Positions 1 to 6,339 of a DNA stretch of 34,233 bases are shown here, one piece after another. The stretch covers positions 1 to 34,233 of the forward strand of contig JAUXUD010000024.1 of NCBI GenBank assembly GCA_030680835.1. The letters run 5' to 3'. The translations under genes and the position numbers were made by a program. Every line of letters starts with the position of its first letter. The first letter of the stretch is position 1. The notes below the pieces were generated by a model that saw only the letters and a list, made by a program, of their open reading frames with translations, had not been told where the DNA came from and did not search any database. This DNA comes from Bacteroidota bacterium. GTDB taxonomy: Bacteria; Bacteroidota; Bacteroidia; UKL13-3.

Positions 1-40
1 TTTTTTGAATCTTAAAAAAAATTAACCAAAACTTTTAGCT

Positions 41-134
41 AAAGTTGTGTATTCATGTTACCGAAAGTTGTGTAGCATTGTTGCCAAAAACTCTGCATTC
101 CTAATTGCCAAAAATCGTGCATTATTACTTACCG
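41..134 (+). repeat. Degenerate 23-24 bp direct repeats, four units
   Basis: Four consecutive units start at about 41, 64, 87 and 111. Each begins AAA, continues with a form of GTTGTGTATT or TCGTGCATT, and ends in TTACCG or TTGCCA. Copies are 23 or 24 bp and clearly diverged. The array ends about 25 bp before the conserved GTTAGCAGCAA motif that precedes the first gene. The function is unknown; protein-binding iterons or relic cassette ends are both possible. Confidence 0.55.
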
Positions 135-155
135 TCTACAGTTTTTTCACATTCA

Positions 156-174
156 GGCGTTAGCAGCAATATTT
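156..174. other. Half-site matching the 3' flank of the next gene
   Basis: The reverse complement of 159-174 reads AAATATTGCTGCTAAC. The 3' flank of the following gene, at 836-851, reads AAATACTGCTTCTAAC, a match at 14 of 16 positions. The gene at 176-829 is therefore bracketed by inverted copies of one sequence. GCTAAC/GTTAGC cores recall integron attC ends (GTTRRRY), but the match to that consensus is incomplete, so the cassette reading is inference. Confidence 0.45.
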
Positions 175-175
175 A

Positions 176-829
176 ATGAAACTCAAACCGACAATATTCA
201 TCTTATTGATTTTTTCGACATCTGTCGCAGTTGGACAACGACATCCTGACTGGTCGAAGTATTATTTAGGACAGATGTATACAGGACTGAATGACACCTT
301 ATATTATGGATTTGATTGGCCAGACAAGATGGAGAAAGTTTATGAGCATCCTCTGATGGTTTGGTTGACAAATAATGCCCCAAATACTCAGGACACATTT
401 TCATTGACTTGGGTAAAATATCTAAGCAAAAATAAGTGGGTAACAATCAATCCTTATTTAGAATCGACCGAACAATGGAATATTTCAGTTGACACAACAA
501 TCAGAGCCAGACAACTTAAAGCATTGACAGATATTTTTATTGGTAGAAACAACATTATCGATACCTCGATCATGGTTTGCGGTTATAATCAATCTGGAAT
601 TATGGCAATGATTGTTAGAAAACACTTTCCGAACACTTTCCGCAAAGCAGTTGTTTTTATTGACAATAAAGAGCTGTTGAAAAAAGGTATGCCTGAAGAA
701 AATATTGTTTATGTGATTCCAAAGCAACTTAAACGATTTGCTATTCGACAAAAACTAAAATATATTTTGGTAAATGGTATTACAGAGGCAGAAATAATTA
801 GAATTAGTAATGATTCAAGTTTGCTTTGA
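176..829 (+). CDS. Unknown secreted protein, cassette-like gene
   Basis: This 217-residue protein has a clear N-terminal signal peptide: a basic start (MKLK), a hydrophobic stretch of about 15 residues, and a probable cleavage site near VAVGQ. The mature part has no motif I recognise. Aromatic and charged residues dominate the first half. The region around residues 140-175 (GYNQSGIMAMIVRKHFP, then a VVFID strand) could be an alpha/beta fold, possibly hydrolase-like because GYNQSG resembles a nucleophile elbow; this is weak. The gene stands alone, with no co-oriented partner close by. It is flanked by inverted copies of a 16-bp sequence and followed by an attC-like hairpin. This layout is typical of captured single-gene cassettes of unknown role. 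Confidence 0.7.
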   Translation: MKLKPTIFILLIFSTSVAVGQRHPDWSKYYLGQMYTGLNDTLYYGFDWPDKMEKVYEHPLMVWLTNNAPNTQDTFSLTWVKYLSKNKWVTINPYLESTEQWNISVDTTIRARQLKALTDIFIGRNNIIDTSIMVCGYNQSGIMAMIVRKHFPNTFRKAVVFIDNKELLKKGMPEENIVYVIPKQLKRFAIRQKLKYILVNGITEAEIIRISNDSSLL

Positions 830-835
830 TACAAT

Positions 836-997
836 AAATACTGCTTCTAACAGTACATTTGCAATAGCAGGTCTGACGTGATTCCCGGACAGTATTGGTT
901 GTAACCAAAAATTTGCTTTCTAACCGGAATTTGAGGTAACTTGCCCTGCCATCGAAAATTTGCAAACTGTTTCGCACGGAGTAGAAATTAAAAGCAA
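836..997. repeat. attC-like imperfect hairpin after the first secreted-protein gene
   Basis: The left arm at 849-871 (AACAGT..TTTGCAA..GCAGG) pairs with the right arm at 945-971 (CCTGCC..TTTGCAAACTGTT). Outside these, CTGCTTCTAAC at 841-851 is partly complementary to TTAAAAGCAA at 988-997. The whole is a roughly 160-bp imperfect palindrome with bulges. It fills the gap between the two secreted-protein genes. Size, bulged arms and position between lone ORFs resemble integron attC sites; no integrase is present in the window. Confidence 0.5.
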
Positions 998-1005
998 CTT
1001 CAGTA

Positions 1006-1533
1006 ATGAAAATAGAAAAAATATTCTTTACAGTTTTTTTTGTGTTTCTTAAAATTTTAACAAACGCCCAAATAAAGACTGAAATTATTTTACCTGATAG
1101 CAACTTAGTATTTAAGACAGGAAATATAGAAGGTGTTATTTTGGGTAAGAAATTTAAATTTAGAAGCCAACTCGACAGTAACTACGAAAAGAACCCATTG
1201 CATGTTATCGCTAATGACTTTAATGCCAAAAGCTATATGTTAAGCCCTTCGACAGCGATTCGAATTGAATCTGAACTAAAACAATTTATCAAAGAAAGAG
1301 ACAGCTTTATCGCTAATAATTTAAATTCCTACATCAAACAATATTATGGCTATATGACATCAAATAAGGATACGATTGTTTATATAAATTGTTTTTACGA
1401 CAGTAAAATTGAAAATGAGGGTTATTGGAAACGAAAGATTGTATTTGTTTATGACGGTTGGCATTATTTTTTTAATATTAAATACAACTTAACAAGAAAA
1501 ATATTTTTCGACTTATGGATAAATCCAGGTTGA
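1006..1533 (+). CDS. Unknown small secreted protein, cassette-like gene
   Basis: The product is 175 residues. It starts with a short basic segment (MKIEK) and a phenylalanine-rich hydrophobic core, followed by a probable signal peptidase I site after TNA, leaving a mature chain of about 152 residues. No known domain is evident. The mature part is lysine- and tyrosine-rich with predicted beta strands near the end (IVYINCFYD, RKIVFVYDGWHYFF). The ATG is preceded by AGCAACTTCAGTA, which resembles the AGCAATATTTA in front of the previous gene. Like that gene it stands alone between two hairpin-forming spacers. A captured cassette encoding a periplasmic or surface protein is the likeliest reading; the function cannot be given. 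Confidence 0.65.
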   Translation: MKIEKIFFTVFFVFLKILTNAQIKTEIILPDSNLVFKTGNIEGVILGKKFKFRSQLDSNYEKNPLHVIANDFNAKSYMLSPSTAIRIESELKQFIKERDSFIANNLNSYIKQYYGYMTSNKDTIVYINCFYDSKIENEGYWKRKIVFVYDGWHYFFNIKYNLTRKIFFDLWINPG

Positions 1534-1569
1534 CAAAAGTATAATCATTTGCGTTGTACTACCATCCAA

Positions 1570-1686
1570 TAACAGGTTGCAATTTCAATGGCCACTTTTG
1601 TTCTAATTTGGTGCATTAGTTTCGGTTGGTTATATTCGTTACTGGGACTGAGAAGTGACACAAGTACAGCTGCTGCAACTGCAACC
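1570..1686. repeat. Second attC-like hairpin, after the second secreted-protein gene
   Basis: GGTTGCAATTTCA at 1575-1587 is complementary to TGCAACTGCAACC at 1674-1686 at 11 of 13 positions. The left edge reads TAACAGGTTGCAAT (1570-1583), comparable to TAACAGTACATTTGCAAT at the equivalent place after the first gene (848-865). The roughly 115-bp size is also close to the inner part of that hairpin. This supports a family of related spacers, though each match is short. Confidence 0.4.
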
Positions 1687-1770
1687 ATTACAGGAGTGAG
1701 TTGAGATTCCGGCTATTTGTCAAAGCCAGAATTGGGAAAAAGATTTTGACATTTAACGTGCAGCTGGGAT

Positions 1771-1854
1771 CCAACGAAGGAGCGAACTGCTAAACTTTTG
1801 GCCCGTGTGGCGTTGGCCAGTGCGACAAAAAAGTTTAGTAGTTGGCTTCGTTGG
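1771..1854. repeat. 84-bp long-stem inverted repeat, probably dispersed element
   Basis: The left arm 1771-1799 (CCAACGAAGG.. to ..CTAAACTTTT) pairs with the right arm 1827-1854 (AAAAGTTTAG.. to ..CTTCGTTGG), with a few mismatches and a gap. T-rich sequence continues to about 1900. On the minus strand, 1713-1898 stays open and reads a lysine-rich peptide containing KKVTKKGHQRS. From memory, similar peptides appear repeatedly as spurious proteins in Bacteroidota genomes, which would fit a dispersed repeat; I cannot verify this here. Confidence 0.6.
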
Positions 1855-2021
1855 TGGCCTTTTTTGGTTACTTTTTTGGCCAAGCAAAAAAGTGACAAAA
1901 GCTATAACGGGACACAAAATTATTATGAACAGATACATTTTCCGGGGACACTTGTGCAGGACAATCTTAAAGGTTTGCGAAGTATCACATGTGAGGACCG
2001 CCTGGTGTAAACGCCATCCTG

Positions 2022-2135
2022 TAACACTGGGCAATTGTTATGGCTTTTGACATTAAATTTGATACATTTGTTTCACTAATGGATTCTGTTAAACTGATAG
2101 ATTTGTGGCTTCGTTACACCACAGCAGTTGCCCAG
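2022..2135. repeat. Third attC-like hairpin
   Basis: CTGGGCAATTGTTATGG at 2027-2043 is complementary to CCACAGCAGTTGCCCAG at 2119-2135 with three mismatches, two of which would be G-U pairs in RNA. The left edge TAACACTGGGCAAT recalls the TAACAG..GCAAT edges of the two hairpins upstream. The loop is about 75 bp. The next gene starts 205 bp further on. Confidence 0.45.
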
Positions 2136-2340
2136 AAAACGTCACTCCAAATGCTTGAAAATTATTCTTAGACTAGGGACTTTGATACATTCAACAACAA
2201 CTCCATAGTATCCTGATAATTGATAATAATCACGTTCGGCAGTGACATCCATCATATTCTAAAAATCACTTTTCATTCAATTTTATCGTAAGCATTGAAA
2301 GTCTCACTTTACAGGCATCCTATGCGGAGAACGAAATAAA

Positions 2341-2742
2341 ATGAAAAGATTTATAATCACAGCGGTTTTAACCGGATTATTGTTTGGACTGATGGATGGA
2401 TTAATCAATGCAAATCCATTTGCCGTTAAATTAATGGAATGCTATAAACCCATTGCAAAACAATCAATAAATGTTCTTATGGGCCTTGGAATTGATTTAC
2501 TTTATGGTTTCATAATAAGTTCGATTTTCATACTAATTAAACCGGCTTTACCCTCTGAGATTGGAATAATAAAAGGATTGTCATATGGTTTGGGAATCTG
2601 GTTTTTTAGAGTTATGATGGGGGCCATTTCGAGTTGGATGATGTATAATATTCCAATTCAAACATTAATTTACGTTGTATTAACCGGTTTAATTGAAATG
2701 ACAGTATTAGGAATACTGAATGGACTGATGTTGAAAAAATAA
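2341..2742 (+). CDS. Small four-helix membrane protein of unknown function
   Basis: The product is 133 residues and strongly hydrophobic. About four membrane segments can be seen, near residues 5-22, 45-68, 77-98 and 106-130, with short charged ends (MKR at the start, LKK at the end). No catalytic motif is visible and I do not recognise the family. A GGAGA sequence lies 10 bp before the ATG; a good Shine-Dalgarno is uncommon in Bacteroidota and may hint at a foreign origin. The gene is isolated between the cassette-like region and a gap of about 400 bp. The isolated setting fits an accessory gene. Confidence 0.65.
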   Translation: MKRFIITAVLTGLLFGLMDGLINANPFAVKLMECYKPIAKQSINVLMGLGIDLLYGFIISSIFILIKPALPSEIGIIKGLSYGLGIWFFRVMMGAISSWMMYNIPIQTLIYVVLTGLIEMTVLGILNGLMLKK

Positions 2743-2831
2743 TTCCCACTGTACAACAGGATATATAGTTAATTTTGGTATTGTCTTTCCCCAAAGTTAT
2801 ATCTACTTTCGAAGTGAGTGTATGTGGCTAG

Positions 2832-2849
2832 CTCCGATAGCTATCGGGG
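2832..2849. repeat. Dispersed palindrome, copy 1
   Basis: CCGATAGCTATCGG (2834-2847) is a perfect 14-bp palindrome, extended to 18 bp with one T/G mismatch. The same core, perfect over 20 bp, lies at 30073-30092. The right flanks also match (GTG-TGGT here, GTGCTGGT there), so the two copies probably share an origin. There is no T-run, so a plain terminator is unlikely. Confidence 0.75.
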
Positions 2850-3111
2850 TGTGGTATCAAATCCAAAACAACCCATATGCCGAAACCGTCAGGTTGTGAA
2901 AAATGTAGGTTTTCACTTTAGCTTTAACAAATAGGATGCATATTCCATCTATTAATTTTTGTTTTAAAAAATACATCAATATAAATTTGTTTTTGCCAAT
3001 CATAATCGTTAGTTTCACTAACCGCTATGTGGATAGGTTTTTTTCATTCTGCCATTGAATTTAACCCAAGCGAAACCATTTCAGGAATTTAGAATCTTAA
3101 TTTAATTTTTT

Positions 3112-3119
3112 TATTTTTG
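3112..3119 (+). promoter_or_regulatory. -7 box of the lipoprotein gene
   Basis: TATTTTTG matches the Bacteroidota primary sigma factor -7 consensus TAnnTTTG exactly and ends 24 bp before the ATG at 3144. No TTG lies at the expected -33 distance. The box argues against the upstream in-frame TTG at 3117 as start codon. Confidence 0.5.
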
Positions 3120-3143
3120 ACTAAGCATACAATATTGTTAAGT

Positions 3144-3635
3144 ATGAAATATTTTCTATTAAGCCTTCTACTTTTATTTTCATTTTTTTGTTGCAAAAAA
3201 CAGTGCGATAAGAGTTTAAGAGTCGGCGAGATTGTTCAAATCCCCGTTGAATTTGTGGGGTTTTCATTAGCTGAAATTAATAGTATTTATGTTTATCGCA
3301 TTGATAAATCAAACGTGACATTAATAGATACCTTTTCAATGCGTGAAATACTTTGGGCTCATGAAGCTCGCACATTTAATGAAATTATAACAGACAACAC
3401 ACCAAGCAGCAATTCAAGGCATTTTGGGCGTTATGATAGTTATTTTGATAATTGTAACTTGATATTTAATTGGCAAACCGACAAGGATACATTATCTGAT
3501 TTTAAAATAAAAAAGTCAAAAGAGGAATCTAATGATTGCCATAGTGACGATCCAAATGTCAAAATTAATCAGTTTTCATTTTTTCATAAAGGAAAAAGTA
3601 TTTCAAAAAATGAATCAATTCGAATAACAAAGTAA
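3144..3635 (+). CDS. Small lipoprotein of unknown function
   Basis: The product is 163 residues from the ATG at 3144. An in-frame TTG at 3117 lies inside the promoter and is unlikely to be used. Residues 3-15 form a hydrophobic signal ending in SFFC, so Cys16 is the probable lipidated residue; Cys17 and Cys21 follow. Lysines at +3 and +4 instead of acidic residues leave the final membrane uncertain. The mature domain has three or four more cysteines and an aspartate/serine-rich tail with no motif I know. The gene stands alone in the accessory stretch, with its own TAnnTTTG promoter. Confidence 0.65.
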   Translation: MKYFLLSLLLLFSFFCCKKQCDKSLRVGEIVQIPVEFVGFSLAEINSIYVYRIDKSNVTLIDTFSMREILWAHEARTFNEIITDNTPSSNSRHFGRYDSYFDNCNLIFNWQTDKDTLSDFKIKKSKEESNDCHSDDPNVKINQFSFFHKGKSISKNESIRITK

Positions 3636-3998
3636 TATAATCTTTAGGACCATGGATAAATTGGTTTTCAGATTGCTTTGGAGTATATTAAATACCTTGG
3701 AATACGTATAACAGCAGATCCAACTGAAGGCTGGATTGTAATTTAGAAAGCATATTCTTCCAAATACTTTTGTCATAAGCGCCTGAAGGACGGACTTTGA
3801 ACTCTGTATTGAACAGCCTGTCCCACCATAAAGCGGGAGAACCCAGCTATTGTGTGTGTTGTAAATTGAAACTTTTTCTTTTACTTCGAATTTCGTTTCG
3901 GCTGAAAGTTTTGCGGCTTCGATTCCCAATTGCGAGGGTTGATAAAGACTTAAAAAGTAAATAAAGAAAGCATCAAAATAATTACTAAATTTGATATT
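3636..3998. other. Gap without a convincing gene, possible degraded or dispersed sequence
   Basis: No plus-strand frame is open. On the minus strand 3615-4088 stays open for 157 codons, including a part reading NSWVLPLYGGTGCS, but it runs into the 5' end of the DUF2200 gene and the 3' end of the lipoprotein gene. Composition is cysteine- and tryptophan-rich and unlike the real genes nearby. I read it as non-coding or as part of a dispersed repeat. Confidence 0.45.
3986..3993 (+). promoter_or_regulatory. Possible -7 box before the DUF2200 gene
   Basis: TAAATTTG fits TAnnTTTG exactly but ends only 5 bp before the ATG at 3999. Transcription would start at about the start codon, giving a leaderless mRNA, or the true start may be a later Met. 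There is no TTG at -33. Confidence 0.3.
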
Positions 3999-4388
3999 AT
4001 GTCCGGAAAAATTGCAGATAGAGTAGGGCACGATGTGCCGAACGATGCGCGAATAGCGAAGATGACTTTTGCTTCTGTCTATCCACACTATATCACAAAA
4101 GTGGAAACCAAGGGCAGAACCAAAGAAGAATTACATCAGGTGATAAAGTGGCTGACGGGTTTTGATGACAAAAAATTACAGGAACTGATCGATAAGAAAG
4201 TGACATTTGAAGAATTTTTCAAAAAAGCGAAATTGAATCCGAAAGCTTATCTTATCACAGGAGTTATTTGCGGTTACAGAATAGAGGAAATTGCAAATCC
4301 ATTAACACAGCAAACAAGGTATTTAGACAAATTGGTAGATGAATTGGCGAAAGGAAGGAAGATGGAAAAGATTTTGCGAACAGAATAA
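3999..4388 (+). CDS. DUF2200 family protein
   Basis: This 129-residue protein matches what I know of DUF2200. The family core begins with an arginine followed by [20 protein letters not shown] (residues 22-41). It continues with WLTGFDD and a lysine-rich helix, the [14 protein letters not shown] segment, and ends [20 protein letters not shown]. No catalytic residues are established for the family, and the function is unknown. It is probably cytosolic, as there is no signal peptide or membrane segment. About 14 residues precede the usual family start, so the true start could be the Met at residue 22 (position 4062). The DUF3144 gene follows 57 bp downstream on the same strand and may be co-transcribed. 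Confidence 0.85.
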   Translation: MSGKIADRVGHDVPNDARIAKMTFASVYPHYITKVETKGRTKEELHQVIKWLTGFDDKKLQELIDKKVTFEEFFKKAKLNPKAYLITGVICGYRIEEIANPLTQQTRYLDKLVDELAKGRKMEKILRTE

Positions 4389-4445
4389 AATAAACAACAA
4401 AATAGTAACACAATTTAGAACCAACAAACAATAAACGAAGAAAAT

Positions 4446-4730
4446 ATGACTGAAATTGATGATAAATTTTATAATCGGGCAGATGAACATATCCACCTGT
4501 CAAATGAACAACTTGCAACAGGCAGTAAGGGTGAGGTAAGTGCATCTATGATGTATAGTGTTGCTCGCTTTAATGCATGGGTGAGTGCGGCGGGTTGGAG
4601 AAATGCCAAGGAAATGCAAGATGCAAAAGAGGAAACCATTGAATATTTTGTAGCTGAATATAAAAAAAAGTTAAGCGAGAATCTTGATGACTATATTAAG
4701 AATTTCGATCATTACATGAACAAAAAATAA
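4446..4730 (+). CDS. DUF3144 family protein
   Basis: This 94-residue protein matches DUF3144 along its length. It shows FYNRADEHIHLSNEQL near the start, VSASMMYSVARFNAWV in the middle, and an acidic/lysine-rich end with YFVAEYKKKLSENLDDYI. It looks all-helical and cytosolic. No function is established for the family. In this window it follows the DUF2200 gene with a 57-bp gap that has no terminator, so the two may form one transcript. Both families are small, widespread proteins scattered across distant bacteria, which fits their place at the edge of the accessory region. Confidence 0.85.
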   Translation: MTEIDDKFYNRADEHIHLSNEQLATGSKGEVSASMMYSVARFNAWVSAAGWRNAKEMQDAKEETIEYFVAEYKKKLSENLDDYIKNFDHYMNKK

Positions 4731-4818
4731 CTGCCCAGAAAGGAATGTGTTATTAATTTGTGATAAGAAAAACTGTCAAGAGTAATAAATATTCTCAGGC
4801 ACTATATAAACTGTTATA

Positions 4819-6216
4819 TCAAAATATCTTCCCCGGGTTCAATATATAGTTGGGGTCAAAAGCCAGTTTTATTTTTCGCATCAGTTCCAATTGGTGTGTT
4901 GGCATTACAATATGCATGTATTTCTTTTGAACCAAACCAATTCCATGTTCACCGCTGATGGTGCCTTTGAGTTTTTTGCAAAGCTCAAATATTTCGGTGA
5001 TGGCTTTATCCAGTTCTGTATTCCAGAAAGCTTCACTCAGTTGGTCTTTTAAAATATTTACATGCAGGTTGCCGTCGCCTGCATGTCCAAAACAAACCGT
5101 TCTGAACCCATAACGTTTACCGATTTCTTTTACACCCTTAAATAATACGGGCAATTCGGCACGGGGCACAACCGTGTCTTCTTCTTTATATGTGTTGTTA
5201 TGTTTTGTAGCTTCCCCAATGCTTCTTCTCAGTTTCCAAAAATATTCTTTTTGTTCATAGGTATCTGCAAACAATACATCAAGGGCAGCATGCGCATAAA
5301 GCACTTCACTTATTTTTTCACACTCAAGCATCATTAAATCCAAATCATTGCCATCTACTTCAATAAGCAAATAAGCCTCAACTTCAGGAGCAATTTCAAA
5401 GTGCATCTTATGCATATCTGCAGCAAGCCTGAACCCATCGGGCTCCACAAACTCGCAGGCCGACGGATTGCAGCCCGCCAGAAATATGCCGTTTACTGCA
5501 GTACAGGCCAACTCAGGAGAGGCAAAGGGCGCCAGCATCAATAAAGTATTTTTGGGCAATGGGATCAGCTTAAAAACTATTTTGGTAACGATACCCAGGG
5601 TACCTTCACTGCCAATCATCAAATGGGTAAGGTTATAACCGGTTGAATATTTTAAAGTATTTGCACCGGTTTCAATGATATCACCGTTGGCCAATACTAC
5701 TTCCAGATTTAATACATAATCGCGGGTGGTGCCATATTTTAAAGCCCTGGGTCCGCCGCTGCTGTGTGCAATATTGCCGCCTAAAAAACAGGAACCTTTG
5801 CTGGCTGGGTCGGGAGGATAAAACAATCCTTTTTCTTTCAATGCATTTTGCAGCGCTTCATTAATCACACCCGGTTCAACCGTAACCTGAAAGTTTCTTT
5901 CATCAATTTCAAGTATTTTATTAAAACGTTCCATGCTCAATCCAACTCCTCCAAAAATAGGAAGCGCACCTCCGCTTAAACCCGTGCCGGCCCCACGGGC
6001 AGTTACCGGAACCAGGTTCTCATTACAATACGTAAGGATACGTGAAACCTCAAGGGTATTCGCAGGCTTTAATACCACTTCGGGGAAATATTTCAGGTCC
6101 TCGGTATGGTCCATGGAATAAACTTCAGTTTCTTCCTTGCCTTTTATCACATAGCCCTTGCCCAGTATTTCTTCAAATACCTTAATTTGTTCGCTTGTAA
6201 CCGGATTGTATTGCAT
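4819..6216 (-). CDS. FAD-linked 2-hydroxyacid oxidase, GlcD/D-lactate dehydrogenase type
   Basis: From the Met at 6216 the protein has 465 residues, the normal family length. Residues 45-180 form the PP-loop FAD-binding domain (FAD_binding_4): RGAGTGLSGGALP at about 74-86, then PPDPASKGS and GGNIAHSSGG. The C-terminal FAD-oxidase domain shows FGHAGDGNLH and GTISGEHGIG, whose histidines line the active site in relatives. Such enzymes oxidise glycolate, D-lactate or D-2-hydroxyglutarate; sequence alone does not decide the substrate. No GlcE or GlcF partner is nearby, so it is a single-subunit type. An earlier ATG at 6240 is possible. I chose 6216 because a near-consensus -7 box (TGCCTTTG, minus strand, 6252-6245) would leave almost no leader for the first ATG. 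The gene is divergent from the DPP IV gene. Confidence 0.88.
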   Translation of the reverse strand: MQYNPVTSEQIKVFEEILGKGYVIKGKEETEVYSMDHTEDLKYFPEVVLKPANTLEVSRILTYCNENLVPVTARGAGTGLSGGALPIFGGVGLSMERFNKILEIDERNFQVTVEPGVINEALQNALKEKGLFYPPDPASKGSCFLGGNIAHSSGGPRALKYGTTRDYVLNLEVVLANGDIIETGANTLKYSTGYNLTHLMIGSEGTLGIVTKIVFKLIPLPKNTLLMLAPFASPELACTAVNGIFLAGCNPSACEFVEPDGFRLAADMHKMHFEIAPEVEAYLLIEVDGNDLDLMMLECEKISEVLYAHAALDVLFADTYEQKEYFWKLRRSIGEATKHNNTYKEEDTVVPRAELPVLFKGVKEIGKRYGFRTVCFGHAGDGNLHVNILKDQLSEAFWNTELDKAITEIFELCKKLKGTISGEHGIGLVQKKYMHIVMPTHQLELMRKIKLAFDPNYILNPGKIF

Positions 6217-6270
6217 GGCGCGAATATAATAAAAAGGCATATATCAAAGGCATGGGTTCCATCAATGCCT

Positions 6271-6300
6271 TTGTATTCTGAGAGGAAAACCATTCATTTG
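6271..6300 (+). promoter_or_regulatory. Promoter of the DPP IV gene
   Basis: TTG at 6271-6273, a spacer of exactly 19 bp, and TTCATTTG at 6293-6300 give the Bacteroidota TTG-N19-TAnnTTTG pattern with one mismatch. The predicted transcript has a leader of about 33 nt before the ATG at 6340. Confidence 0.45.
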
Positions 6301-6339
6301 CACCTTAAATATTATTTAAAAATTGATAATTATACGGTA

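Larger units (their letters stand above)
1534..2340. other. Long intergenic span with three palindromic elements, no convincing gene
   Basis: About 800 bp carry no convincing gene. Short open frames on both strands around 1713-2050 coincide with an inverted repeat and look like a dispersed repeat, not coding DNA. Three imperfect palindromes are listed separately (1570-1686, 1771-1854, 2022-2135). From 2136 to 2340 I see only AT-rich sequence and, at 2326-2330, a GGAGA that may serve as ribosome binding site for the next gene. Confidence 0.6.
2743..3143. other. Intergenic span with a dispersed palindrome and a promoter
   Basis: No gene was found. It contains the palindrome listed at 2832-2849, an unattached TAnnTTTG match (TAAATTTG, 2982-2989), a small inverted repeat GTTAGT/ACTAAC at 3008-3022, and the promoter of the lipoprotein gene at 3112-3119. 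Confidence 0.55.

Noticed and set aside
1713-2050. Small genes on both strands around the inverted repeat
   Set aside because: Frames overlap on opposite strands, lack start signals and are explained by the palindrome and its dispersed-repeat character.
2982-2989. TAAATTTG promoter box
   Set aside because: It matches the consensus but no gene starts within 150 bp; such 8-mers occur by chance in AT-rich DNA.
6106-6339. N-terminal extension of the DPP IV gene
   Set aside because: The extra 78 codons overlap the divergent oxidase gene and the promoter; only the ATG at 6340 gives a signal peptide and the normal length.
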